Below are positions 6,271 to 13,019 of a stretch of 13,812 nt of DNA, piece after piece. Made by a program: the position numbers and the translations under genes. The stretch spans positions 1-13,812 of the forward strand of contig DYBL01000093.1 of the NCBI GenBank assembly GCA_019418625.1, written 5' to 3'. Every line of letters begins with the position of its first letter. The stretch's first letter is position 1. The DNA comes from Clostridiales bacterium. GTDB taxonomy: Bacteria; Bacillota; Clostridia; Oscillospirales; Oscillospiraceae. The notes beneath the pieces are model-generated. The model did no database searches, was not told the origin of the DNA, and saw nothing but the letters and a program-made list of their open reading frames with translations.

Positions 6271-6296
6271 GACGGTTTCTTTACTGAAATACCGTC
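6271..6296. repeat. Inverted repeat in the SLH/PhoH divergent region
   Basis: GACGGT (6271-6276) pairs with ACCGTC (6291-6296), with inner TTC/GAA pairing around the loop TTTACT. It ends 20 nt before an extended -10 promoter element on the plus strand, a position suited to an operator. It is close to the middle of the 410-bp intergenic region. Confidence 0.35.
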
Positions 6297-6315
6297 GCAC
6301 GCTGGGAAAGGCGTC

Positions 6316-6324
6316 TGCTATACT
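6316..6324 (+). promoter_or_regulatory. Extended -10 promoter element on the plus strand
   Basis: TGC-TATACT is an extended -10 (TGn plus a five-of-six match to TATAAT). No good -35 is seen at 16-18 nt, which extended -10 promoters tolerate. Transcription would start near 6331 and run into the terminator at 6411-6453 before the PhoH gene. Confidence 0.45.
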
Positions 6325-6330
6325 GAACAC

Positions 6331-6453
6331 AGATGCGGTAGGCATCGGTTGGGAGCGGCAGTATGGAGTACGGTTTCAGACAGCCCGATCAAAATCGACA
6401 GAGTATGATCAGCGCCGGTTTGCGCCCTTACAGGGCGGACCGGCGCTGTTTTT
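6331..6453 (+). ncRNA. Candidate short RNA or PhoH-gene leader between a promoter and a terminator
   Basis: The interval between the extended -10 at 6316-6324 and the terminator at 6411-6453 would give a transcript of about 120 nt. It has no convincing ORF with a ribosome binding site. Small pairings are visible (GATGC/GCATC around 6332-6346, CGAT/ATCG around 6387-6398). I do not recognise it as a known RNA family; it may be a small RNA or an attenuated leader of the PhoH gene. Confidence 0.25.
6411..6453 (+). terminator. Strong rho-independent terminator or attenuator upstream of the PhoH gene
   Basis: Outer 9-bp stem AGCGCCGGT (6411-6419) / ACCGGCGCT (6439-6447) plus inner 5-bp CGCCC/GGGCG stem with loop TTACA, followed by TTTTT at 6449-6453. 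It points along the plus strand and stops 56 nt before the PhoH start. No gene precedes it on this strand within 2.9 kb. Confidence 0.8.
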
Positions 6454-6509
6454 GTGGATGCCGAGCCCAATGGTCATAAGACAGCAAAGAAGAAAGGCAG
6501 GCGCAACGT

Positions 6510-7883
6510 ATGCAGAAGACCTATGTGCTGGACGCCAATGTCCTCCTCCAGGCCCCCTACGCTCTGGAGTCCTTCAAGGACAACCACATCGTGCTGCCAC
6601 TGGCGGTGCTGGAGGAGTTGGATGATCGGAAGGGGGCTGACGGTGAAGCGGGAAACAACGCCCGACATGCGCTCCGCTTCCTGGAGAGATTACGGCTCCA
6701 AGGAGACCTGGTAAAAGGCGTGACCCTGCCCAGCGGGGGCACTGTGCGGCTGGAGGTCAACCATGTGGACGCGGATCTTCCCCAAGGATTAGATCCCAAC
6801 AGCCGGGCAGGCCGGGTGCTGAAGGTGTGCCGGGGCCTCACGGACGAAGGGACGCCGGCGACGCTGGTGAGCCGGGATATGGTCGCCCGCATCCGGGCCC
6901 AGATGATGGAGGTGCCGGCGGAGGACTTCATCACCGACCGGCTGCCGGATGGAGCCCAGCCCTACACCGGCCGGGCGGAGGTCTACATCCCGGACAGCCT
7001 GCTCACGACGTTCAAGAAGAAGGGGGTACCGGCGGAAGAACTCTATACCGTGGACGGCGCGGGGGAGCGGAAGCCGGTTTCCTTGACCGAGAACCAATTC
7101 GTCCTTCTGCGCTCGGATACCGAGCCGAAAAAGACCATACTGGGCCGTTTCCGGGAGGGGAAGGTCACCGCCCTGCGCTTTGGCGGCGTCCGCCCATTCG
7201 GCGTCAAGCCCCGGAGCGTGGGGCAGCAGTTCCTGCAGGAGGCCCTGCTGCTGCCGGCGGAGGAGGCGCCCCTGGCCATCATCCAAGGGCCGGCGGGCAC
7301 CGCCAAGACCTTTTACGCCCTGGCCGCAGGGCTGGAGCAGGTGCTGGAGGCGGAGGAACGGCTCTATCGGAAGATCCTGGTGTGCCGCCCCAATGCCCAG
7401 TTTGACGCGGACATCGGCTTCCTCCCGGGCAGTGAGCAGGAAAAGATCTCCCCCCTCATGCGGCCCATTGTGGACAACCTGGAGATTCTGCTGGATCTGG
7501 AGGGGAAGAAAAAGGAGCGGCGCAGCGAGGAGGAGCTGCGGGGGCGCATCGACTACCTCTTTGACACCGGCGTCATCGCTGCAGAGGCCATGAACTTCAT
7601 GCGGGGCCGCTCCATCACCGATACCTGGCTCATCATCGACGAGGCCCAGAACCTCACCCCCCGGCAGGTCAAGGGCATCATCACCCGGGTGGGAAAGGGC
7701 ACCAAGGTAGTGCTGCTGGGGGACCCGGCCCAGATCGACCACCCCCTGCTGGACACCCGGAGCAACGGATTGACCTATGCCAGCGCCCGCATGAAGGGCA
7801 GTCCCCTGTGCGTCCAGCTGACCATGCTCCCTGACGAGTGCGAGCGTTCCTCTTTGGCTCTGGACGCGGCGATGCGGATGTAA
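6510..7883 (+). CDS. phoH: PIN-domain PhoH family protein (RNA helicase/ribonuclease type)
   Basis: A 457-residue protein joining an N-terminal PIN ribonuclease domain to a C-terminal PhoH ATPase domain, the PhoH2/YlaK arrangement, in which the ATPase is thought to unwind RNA that the PIN domain cuts. PIN residues: YVLDANVLL with Asp8, Glu35/Glu36 in VLEELDDRK, and Asp123 in LVSRDMVARI. The PhoH domain covers about 225-450, with Walker A GPAGTAKT (260-267), Walker B WLIIDEAQN (373-381) and GDPAQID (404-410). All expected motifs are present, so it should be active; it is cytoplasmic. The start at 6510 is preceded by AGAAAGG at 12 nt or GGCAGG at 8 nt. It follows the terminator at 6411-6453, so expression may depend on read-through or on a weak promoter near 6452-6480. 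No terminator is seen after the stop, so transcripts could enter the ECF operon. Confidence 0.93.
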   Translation: MQKTYVLDANVLLQAPYALESFKDNHIVLPLAVLEELDDRKGADGEAGNNARHALRFLERLRLQGDLVKGVTLPSGGTVRLEVNHVDADLPQGLDPNSRAGRVLKVCRGLTDEGTPATLVSRDMVARIRAQMMEVPAEDFITDRLPDGAQPYTGRAEVYIPDSLLTTFKKKGVPAEELYTVDGAGERKPVSLTENQFVLLRSDTEPKKTILGRFREGKVTALRFGGVRPFGVKPRSVGQQFLQEALLLPAEEAPLAIIQGPAGTAKTFYALAAGLEQVLEAEERLYRKILVCRPNAQFDADIGFLPGSEQEKISPLMRPIVDNLEILLDLEGKKKERRSEEELRGRIDYLFDTGVIAAEAMNFMRGRSITDTWLIIDEAQNLTPRQVKGIITRVGKGTKVVLLGDPAQIDHPLLDTRSNGLTYASARMKGSPLCVQLTMLPDECERSSLALDAAMRM

Positions 7884-7890
7884 ATGAGGG

Positions 7891-7970
7891 CAGAACTTAC
7901 ATCGCACGGCAGATAAGAAAATTTATTTACATTTTACGGGACCTTGGGGGAAGAATTTACATCCCGGTGG
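7891..7970 (+). repeat. Three ATTTACAT-type direct repeats at exact 30-bp spacing
   Basis: ACTTACAT at 7895, ATTTACAT at 7925 and ATTTACAT at 7955 are spaced by exactly 30 bp, each followed by a short G/C patch containing CGG within about 8 nt. They fill the AT-richer gap between the PhoH stop and the first ECF gene. The third copy abuts a possible extended -10 at 7968. A 30-bp period is close to three helical turns, as expected for cooperative regulator sites. Confidence 0.5.
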
Positions 7971-7976
7971 TACACT
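7968..7976 (+). promoter_or_regulatory. Possible extended -10 promoter of the ECF operon
   Basis: TGG-TACACT gives an extended -10 with four of six matches to TATAAT, directly after the third ATTTACAT repeat. No good -35 is present, so an activator bound to the repeats may be needed, or repression could act here. A start near 7983 leaves a leader of about 40 nt. Confidence 0.3.
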
Positions 7977-8023
7977 GTGCCTGTGTGAGCGAGAAACACA
8001 CCATCATAGGGAGGAAAAATGCT

Positions 8024-8869
8024 ATGAGTATCGCACAGAAGCAGACTGCCACACAGTCCCAGAAGCTGATGATCTTTGTCCTGTCCATGTCCCTGTACGG
8101 GCTGGCCACCCTGTTCACGGAGCTGATCCCCAAGTTCCAGGTGGGGGTCGTGGAGTTCTCCGTGGAGTACTTCCTGTTCATTCCCCTGACCCTGGCCATG
8201 CTGTTCGACCCCCTGTCCGCCGCCCTGGGCGCCGCCACCGGCGAGCTGGTGTTCAGCGAGATCATGCTGGGCCAGTTCGGCGGCCTGGGCGAGCTGGAGA
8301 AGTTCCTTACCGTCACCATCGGTGTGTACATCGCCGGCCGGCTGGTGAAGGACCCCAGGAACCGCGCCCTGGTGGGCGTGGCCGCCATCACCGGCACCGC
8401 CGCGCAGCTGCTGATGGGAACCGCGGTGGACATCCTGAAGGTCCAGCTGGCGGTGGAGGACTTCGAGGCCGTGGCCGGCCTGCCTGAGAGCGTGTTCGCC
8501 ACCGAGGGCTTTGCCTTCCTCAATGACCTGCTGTTCTCCGGCATCCTGTTCTGCCTGCTGCCCACCCTGTACCTGGTGCCCAAGCTGTACGGCAAGATCG
8601 AGCCCCTGCTGGGCATGGCTCCCCGCACCCCGGACAGCGCCGTCAGCGGCATCAGCCCCAAGGCCCTGGCTGTGTGCGCCGTCGGCTTTGTGTGCGCCAT
8701 CGTGGCTGAGCTGGCCGCCACTGCCGGTATGTCCCTTATTGACTGGGAGGCCGAGTGGGCGGAGAGCGGCACCGCCCTGGCGGTAGGCATGGTCGCTGCT
8801 GCCGCGGTGGCCATCATCGCCCTGCTGGTCATCAAAAAGAACGCGGGAAAAAAGGCTGCGGTGAACTGA
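8024..8869 (+). CDS. Probable substrate-binding membrane (S) component of an ECF transporter, substrate unknown
   Basis: A 281-residue integral membrane protein with about six or seven hydrophobic segments: around 15-35, 48-75, 93-107, 115-137, 166-188, 213-236 and 251-270. It lies 1 nt before an ECF ATPase gene and is followed by EcfT, which makes it the likely substrate-specific S subunit. The stretch FDPLSAALGAATGELVF near residues 61-77 resembles the small-residue-rich region after TM2 in S components. It is longer than typical S components (about 170-200 residues), with an extra C-terminal membrane helix and a polar segment at about 139-165. I cannot match it to a known vitamin or metal family. 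The start has AGGGAGG at 9 nt; an open frame upstream would run into the repeats. Its codon use (CTG, GCC, ACC, GGC) is more biased than that of the next genes, suggesting high expression. Confidence 0.75.
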   Translation: MSIAQKQTATQSQKLMIFVLSMSLYGLATLFTELIPKFQVGVVEFSVEYFLFIPLTLAMLFDPLSAALGAATGELVFSEIMLGQFGGLGELEKFLTVTIGVYIAGRLVKDPRNRALVGVAAITGTAAQLLMGTAVDILKVQLAVEDFEAVAGLPESVFATEGFAFLNDLLFSGILFCLLPTLYLVPKLYGKIEPLLGMAPRTPDSAVSGISPKALAVCAVGFVCAIVAELAATAGMSLIDWEAEWAESGTALAVGMVAAAAVAIIALLVIKKNAGKKAAVN

Positions 8870-8870
8870 G

Positions 8871-10562
8871 ATGAACGCGGTTGAGATCGACGGCCTGACC
8901 TATACCTACCCAGGCGCCCCTCAGCCCACCCTGAAAGAGATCTCCCTTCAGATCGAGAAAGGGGACTTCCTGGCGGTCGTTGGCAACAACGGCTGCGGGA
9001 AGTCCACTTTGTGTAAGGCCCTCAACGGCCTGATCCCCCACTTTATCACGGGGACCATGGAGGGAAGCGTGCGGGTGGAGGGGCTTGACACCCGGGAGAG
9101 CGACGTGGGCGTCCTGGCCCAGAAGGTGGGCTATGTATATCAGGACTTTGAAAACCAGATCGTCCGGCCCACCGTGCTGGACGACGCCTCCTATGCCTGC
9201 CTGAACTACGCCTTCCCCGACTACCTGGCGCGGGGCAGGACTGCTTTGCGGCAGTGCGGTCTGGAGGGCAGGGAGGAGGAATATGTCTGGCAGCTCTCCG
9301 GCGGTCAGACCCACCTGCTGGCCCTGGCCGGCGCGGTGTCCCTCCAGCCGGACATTCTGATCCTGGACGAGCCCATCGCCCAGTTGGACCCCATGCACGC
9401 CGACCGGATCTATGAGGTCCTCCGGGACTTGAATGAGAACCACGGCAAGACCATTCTCGTCATTGAGCACCATACCGAGTATATCGCCGACTTCTGCAAG
9501 CACGTGATGCTGATGAAGGACGGTCAGGTGCGCTGGATACTGCCCACGGAGAATGCCCTCCAGCGGGTGGAGGAGCTGGAGGAATGCAACATCTTCCCGC
9601 CCCAGGTGACCCAGGCGGCCCACCGGCTGCGGAGGGCAGACCGTCTCCCGGCGGACATCCTCCTGCCCACCACCGTGGAGGGAGGAAAAACCGCCTTCGC
9701 CGGACTGCATTATATCTCCCGGGAACGTCCGGCGCCAGCTGTCCCAGACGGAGAGAGCGCAGTCTCCTTCCAGGACGTATCTTTGGCCTACCGCTCGGTA
9801 AAGGGGGAGCCCCACACCGTGTTCGACGGCCTGAACCTGAACATACGGAAAGGGGAAAAGGTGGCCCTCATCGGCTCCAACGGGGCGGGCAAGTCCACCC
9901 TGATGAAGCTGATGGTGGGGCTATTGAAGCCCAATGCCGGCACGGTATCCCTGTTCGGGGAGGCCATCGGCGACAAAAAGGCTGAGGATCTGTCCCGGCA
10001 GATCTCCCTGGTGTATCAAAACCCGGAGGAGATGTTCATCAAGGACTCCATCCGCGCCGACATCGCCTACGCCATGGAGGTGCGGAACGTCCCGGAGTGG
10101 GAGAAACGCACCGGGGAGCTGCTGGAGCGGTTCCGGCTGACAGAGCTGGCAGACCGGGACGGCCGCCTCATGTCCGGCGGGCAGATGCGCCGGGCCAGCC
10201 TGGCCATCGGGATCGCTTTGAATCCCGGCATCCTGCTGCTGGACGAGCCCACCGCCAACCTGGACATCGCCACCCGGCGGGAAATCATGGCGGTCCTGTC
10301 CGATATGAAGGACATCATTCAGACCGCCGTCATCGCAACCCACGATATGCAGCTGGTGTGCCAGTGGGCGGAGCGAATCATTGTGCTGTGTAACGGCCAG
10401 GTGGTGGCCGACGGCGCCCGGGACGAGATCTTTGCCCGGACTGATGTGGTGGAGCGGGTGGGCATCCGCCCGCCGGAGATCTTCTCCATGGCACAGGCTT
10501 TAGACAGCCGTTCCATGTGCTATACCATTGACGAGTTCCTGTCATCCTTTCAGGAGGTGTGA
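8871..10562 (+). CDS. ecfA: ECF transporter double ATPase (two fused ATP-binding domains)
   Basis: A 563-residue energy-coupling-factor ATPase with two ABC domains in one chain, replacing the separate EcfA1 and EcfA2. It powers uptake from the cytoplasmic face with EcfT. Domain 1: Walker A GNNGCGKST (38-46), signature LSGGQTHLLALA (from 142), Walker B ILILDEP (162-168) and a switch His in VIEHHTEY. Domain 2: Walker A GSNGAGKST (335-343), signature MSGGQMRRA (from 434), Walker B ILLLDEP (454-460) and ATHDMQ. Both sites keep their catalytic Glu, so both could hydrolyse ATP. The linker at about 235-300 carries no recognisable extra domain. The ATG follows the S-component stop after 1 nt, so translation is probably coupled. 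Fused ATPases of this kind usually belong to dedicated rather than shared ECF modules. Confidence 0.93.
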   Translation: MNAVEIDGLTYTYPGAPQPTLKEISLQIEKGDFLAVVGNNGCGKSTLCKALNGLIPHFITGTMEGSVRVEGLDTRESDVGVLAQKVGYVYQDFENQIVRPTVLDDASYACLNYAFPDYLARGRTALRQCGLEGREEEYVWQLSGGQTHLLALAGAVSLQPDILILDEPIAQLDPMHADRIYEVLRDLNENHGKTILVIEHHTEYIADFCKHVMLMKDGQVRWILPTENALQRVEELEECNIFPPQVTQAAHRLRRADRLPADILLPTTVEGGKTAFAGLHYISRERPAPAVPDGESAVSFQDVSLAYRSVKGEPHTVFDGLNLNIRKGEKVALIGSNGAGKSTLMKLMVGLLKPNAGTVSLFGEAIGDKKAEDLSRQISLVYQNPEEMFIKDSIRADIAYAMEVRNVPEWEKRTGELLERFRLTELADRDGRLMSGGQMRRASLAIGIALNPGILLLDEPTANLDIATRREIMAVLSDMKDIIQTAVIATHDMQLVCQWAERIIVLCNGQVVADGARDEIFARTDVVERVGIRPPEIFSMAQALDSRSMCYTIDEFLSSFQEV

Positions 10563-10567
10563 CCGCT

Positions 10568-11404
10568 GTGGAAAAATTGACCGCGAAACTCTCGGAGAGC
10601 ATTCTGGACAAGCTCTCCATGGACTTTCTCCGCAATCAGGTGTTGAAGAACGCCTATGGCAATGACGACACCGTCATCGCCGCGCTGGACCCCCGGGTCC
10701 TGCTGGCCTGGTACCTGTTTTTCGGCCTGGTGCCCTGGTTTGTCAGCGACATCCCCTTCCTGCTGGGGTGCTTCCTGTTGGTGATGGCCACCACCCTCCT
10801 GGCGAGAGTGGCAGGGCTGGTGCTGTTCCTCTTTGCCCTGGGGGTCTTCTCCCAGACGGGGTATCTCTTTGTGGTGACCCTGCTCTTTGGAGGTGACGCC
10901 TCCGCCATTGCCCCGCTGCTCATCCTCACGTTGAAGGTGGCCACCATCTCCCTGGCCTCGGTGACCGTGTTCTCCGGGCTGGACCCGGACAAGCTGTCCA
11001 ACGGTCTCATGTGGTACGGCTGCCCGGAGCGGCTGAGCTTCTCCATCTCCTACGCCTACCGGATGCTGCCCATGCTGATGGAGGAGTTCCAGAATGTGCT
11101 GCTCTCCTACCGGCTCCGGGGCAATCCCCCCGCCCACGACACCTTCGGCGGCAAGGTGAGGTATCTGATCTATCAGGTGAAGATCATCATGCAGTCCTTC
11201 TACCCCCTGATGCTCAACACCGCCAAGCGCTCCCGCACCACGGTGGAGGCGCTGGAGCTGCGGGGCTACCGGTACGCGGCGGTGAACAAGTCCGTGAAGA
11301 AGATCAAGCTGGCCGCCCTGAAGGTCACCTATAACGATGGACTGTTTCTGGCCATCTCCTTTCTGGTGGTGGCGGTGGCCGTCCTGATCTCCACACTGCT
11401 GTAA
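10568..11404 (+). CDS. ecfT: ECF transporter transmembrane component EcfT
   Basis: A 278-residue CbiQ/EcfT family membrane protein that links the S component to the ATPases. Hydrophobic segments lie at about 38-60, 62-100, 110-135 and at the C-terminus (LFLAISFLVVAVAVLISTLL). The two cytoplasmic coupling motifs are visible as YRLRG (181-185) and LELRG (229-233), versions of the family's paired x-R-G motifs that touch the ATPase grooves. I chose the GTG at 10568, which has AGGAGG (10552-10557) 10 nt upstream. The other candidate, GTG at 10559, overlaps the ATPase stop by 4 nt but leaves only 1 nt after that Shine-Dalgarno. Either way the gene is tightly coupled to ecfA. Confidence 0.9.
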   Translation: MEKLTAKLSESILDKLSMDFLRNQVLKNAYGNDDTVIAALDPRVLLAWYLFFGLVPWFVSDIPFLLGCFLLVMATTLLARVAGLVLFLFALGVFSQTGYLFVVTLLFGGDASAIAPLLILTLKVATISLASVTVFSGLDPDKLSNGLMWYGCPERLSFSISYAYRMLPMLMEEFQNVLLSYRLRGNPPAHDTFGGKVRYLIYQVKIIMQSFYPLMLNTAKRSRTTVEALELRGYRYAAVNKSVKKIKLAALKVTYNDGLFLAISFLVVAVAVLISTLL

Positions 11405-11426
11405 GTAAGAAAGAAGGTTTTTTCTC

Positions 11427-12224
11427 TTGCGCCTGGATTTTCACACCCATGGGAAGCTGGCCAAAAAGCTCCCGTTTTCCACCACCTACACAGATTGGCT
11501 CTTCGGCGAGGCCCGACGGGCTGGCCTGGACGCCCTGTGCCTGACGGAGCACTTCAACACCCTCCAGTTTGCCGATGTGTACGGCTACATCGCCTCGGTG
11601 AGCCGGAGAACTGGGGACGCTCTGGAGTTGGAGAACGGCCTGAAAATTTTCCCCGGCATGGAGACCGATGTGGCCGAGGGGGGCCACATCCTGTCCGTCG
11701 GGCCGCTGGAGGCCATTCTGGAGCTGAACCGGCGGCTGGAGCCCTACAAGGAGAAGGGGAATTTTCTGCCCTTCGCCCAACTCATGGATCTGTTCGACCA
11801 ATACCCGGTGATAGTGGGCTGCGGCCACCCCTTCCGCGCCGGCGGCCATGTGCCCGAGTTGCCTCAGGAGCAGCTTCGGCGGCTGAGGTTCCTGGATCTC
11901 AACGGCAAGGACCTGGCCCTGGACCGGGATCGGACGGAGCGGCTCACCTACGCTCTGGGAAAAGAGCTGGAGATCCCTGTGGTGTCCGGCAGCGACACCC
12001 ATCAGGCGGTGCAGTACGGCTGCGTCACCACGGTCTTTGAACGGGATGTGGACACCGTCCCCGCCCTCTATGGGGAGATGACAGCCGGCCGCTACGCCAT
12101 CGATCTATCCGACACTGCCGCCTTCCAGGTGCGTACCGCCTGCCTGCTGAAGCGGTCCCTGAAGGAGATCCACGCCCTGGGAGGCGACTATGTGGCCATT
12201 CTGACCCGGGAGGCCACCGCATGA
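11427..12224 (+). CDS. PHP-domain metal-dependent phosphoesterase
   Basis: A 265-residue cytoplasmic PHP-superfamily enzyme, expected to remove phosphate from a small molecule using two or three bound metal ions. Visible metal ligands: DFHTHGK with His6 and His8, LTEHF with Glu41/His42, GMETD with Glu79, CGHPF with His134, and GSDTH with Asp190 and His192. The superfamily includes HisK-type histidinol phosphatases and nucleotide phosphatases; I cannot assign the substrate. The start codon is TTG at 11427, supported by AAGAAGG 9 nt upstream and by the conserved DFHTH motif beginning at residue 4. It begins 22 nt after ecfT and overlaps the next phosphatase gene by 4 nt, so it probably acts on the same metabolite as the transporter. 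Confidence 0.88.
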   Translation: MRLDFHTHGKLAKKLPFSTTYTDWLFGEARRAGLDALCLTEHFNTLQFADVYGYIASVSRRTGDALELENGLKIFPGMETDVAEGGHILSVGPLEAILELNRRLEPYKEKGNFLPFAQLMDLFDQYPVIVGCGHPFRAGGHVPELPQEQLRRLRFLDLNGKDLALDRDRTERLTYALGKELEIPVVSGSDTHQAVQYGCVTTVFERDVDTVPALYGEMTAGRYAIDLSDTAAFQVRTACLLKRSLKEIHALGGDYVAILTREATA

Positions 12225-13009
12225 CCGCCCTGACGGATCCTCCTCTGGCGGAGGAGGCCGTCCAGGCGGTATTGGAGGCGGGAAGGCTGCTGGCCGATCC
12301 CGCCGCCGTCAGGAGCATCCGCTCCAAGAGCGAGACGGACTATGTCACCAACGTAGACCTGGCGGTGCAGGAGTTTCTGCGGGAGCGCCTGGCGGCCCTG
12401 GCCCCGGACGTCCAGTTCATGGGAGAGGAGCAGGACAACTCCGCCCTGGACCTGACCCGTCCTTACTGGATCCTGGATCCGGTGGACGGCACCACCAACC
12501 TGATCCATCAATTCCAGCACAGTGCGATTTCCCTGGCCTTGGCGGAGGGTGGACAAATCGTCTTCGGTGTGGTATACAATCCTTATACGGAGGAGTGCTT
12601 CACCGCCCGCCGGGGCGGCGGAGCATTCCGAAACGGGGTTCCCATTCAGGTCAGCGCCGTCTCCCGGCTGGCGGACAGCCTCCTGTCTGCGGGCACCGTT
12701 CCCGGCCGGCGGGAGCTGGCGGACATGGCGTTTCGCCAGATGCGGGCGCTGTATGACCGGTGCCAGGACATCCGGCGGGCGGGCTGTGCCAGCCTGGAAC
12801 TGTGCGATGTGGCCTGCGGACGGCTGGAGGGCTATGTGGAGCTTGTACTCCAGCCCTGGGACTACGCCGCTGGAATGCTCATCGTGGCGGAAGCCGGGGG
12901 ACAGGTTACCGCTCCTGGCGGCGCCCCCCTCTCTCTGGCGGAGGGCGGGCCTCTGCTGGCCTCCAATGGGCGGCTCCACGGCGCGCTGCAAACAATTTTG
13001 AAAGAATGA
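12221..13009 (+). CDS. Inositol monophosphatase family phosphatase
   Basis: A 262-residue Mg-dependent, lithium-sensitive-type sugar/inositol phosphatase fold. Motifs in order: DYVTNVD (metal-site region), GEE (68-70), the signature WILDPVDGTTN (83-93, with Asp86 and Asp89 as metal ligands) and PWDYAAG (from 212, with Asp214). All catalytic residues are present. Family members dephosphorylate inositol-1-phosphate, fructose-1,6-bisphosphate, 3'-phosphoadenosine 5'-phosphate or histidinol phosphate, so the exact substrate is open. The ATG overlaps the PHP gene stop in ATGA. Two different phosphatase families side by side behind an ECF importer suggest sequential or alternative dephosphorylation of an imported or derived phosphate ester. 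Confidence 0.92.
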   Translation: MTALTDPPLAEEAVQAVLEAGRLLADPAAVRSIRSKSETDYVTNVDLAVQEFLRERLAALAPDVQFMGEEQDNSALDLTRPYWILDPVDGTTNLIHQFQHSAISLALAEGGQIVFGVVYNPYTEECFTARRGGGAFRNGVPIQVSAVSRLADSLLSAGTVPGRRELADMAFRQMRALYDRCQDIRRAGCASLELCDVACGRLEGYVELVLQPWDYAAGMLIVAEAGGQVTAPGGAPLSLAEGGPLLASNGRLHGALQTILKE

Positions 13010-13019
13010 GGGTTTCGTC

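Noticed and set aside
6196..6408. Small plus-strand open frame of 70 codons in the divergent region
   Set aside because: No ribosome binding site, no recognisable features, and it overlaps the inverted repeat and promoter.
7983..8001. GTGTG/CACAC inverted repeat before the S-component gene, considered as a PhoH terminator or riboswitch stem
   Set aside because: Only 5 bp with a 9-nt loop and no T-run; too weak to call, and no known vitamin riboswitch was recognisable in the 140-bp gap.
8832..9815. Minus-strand open frame of 327 codons
   Set aside because: Opposite the first ATP-binding domain of the ECF ATPase, which has all its motifs.
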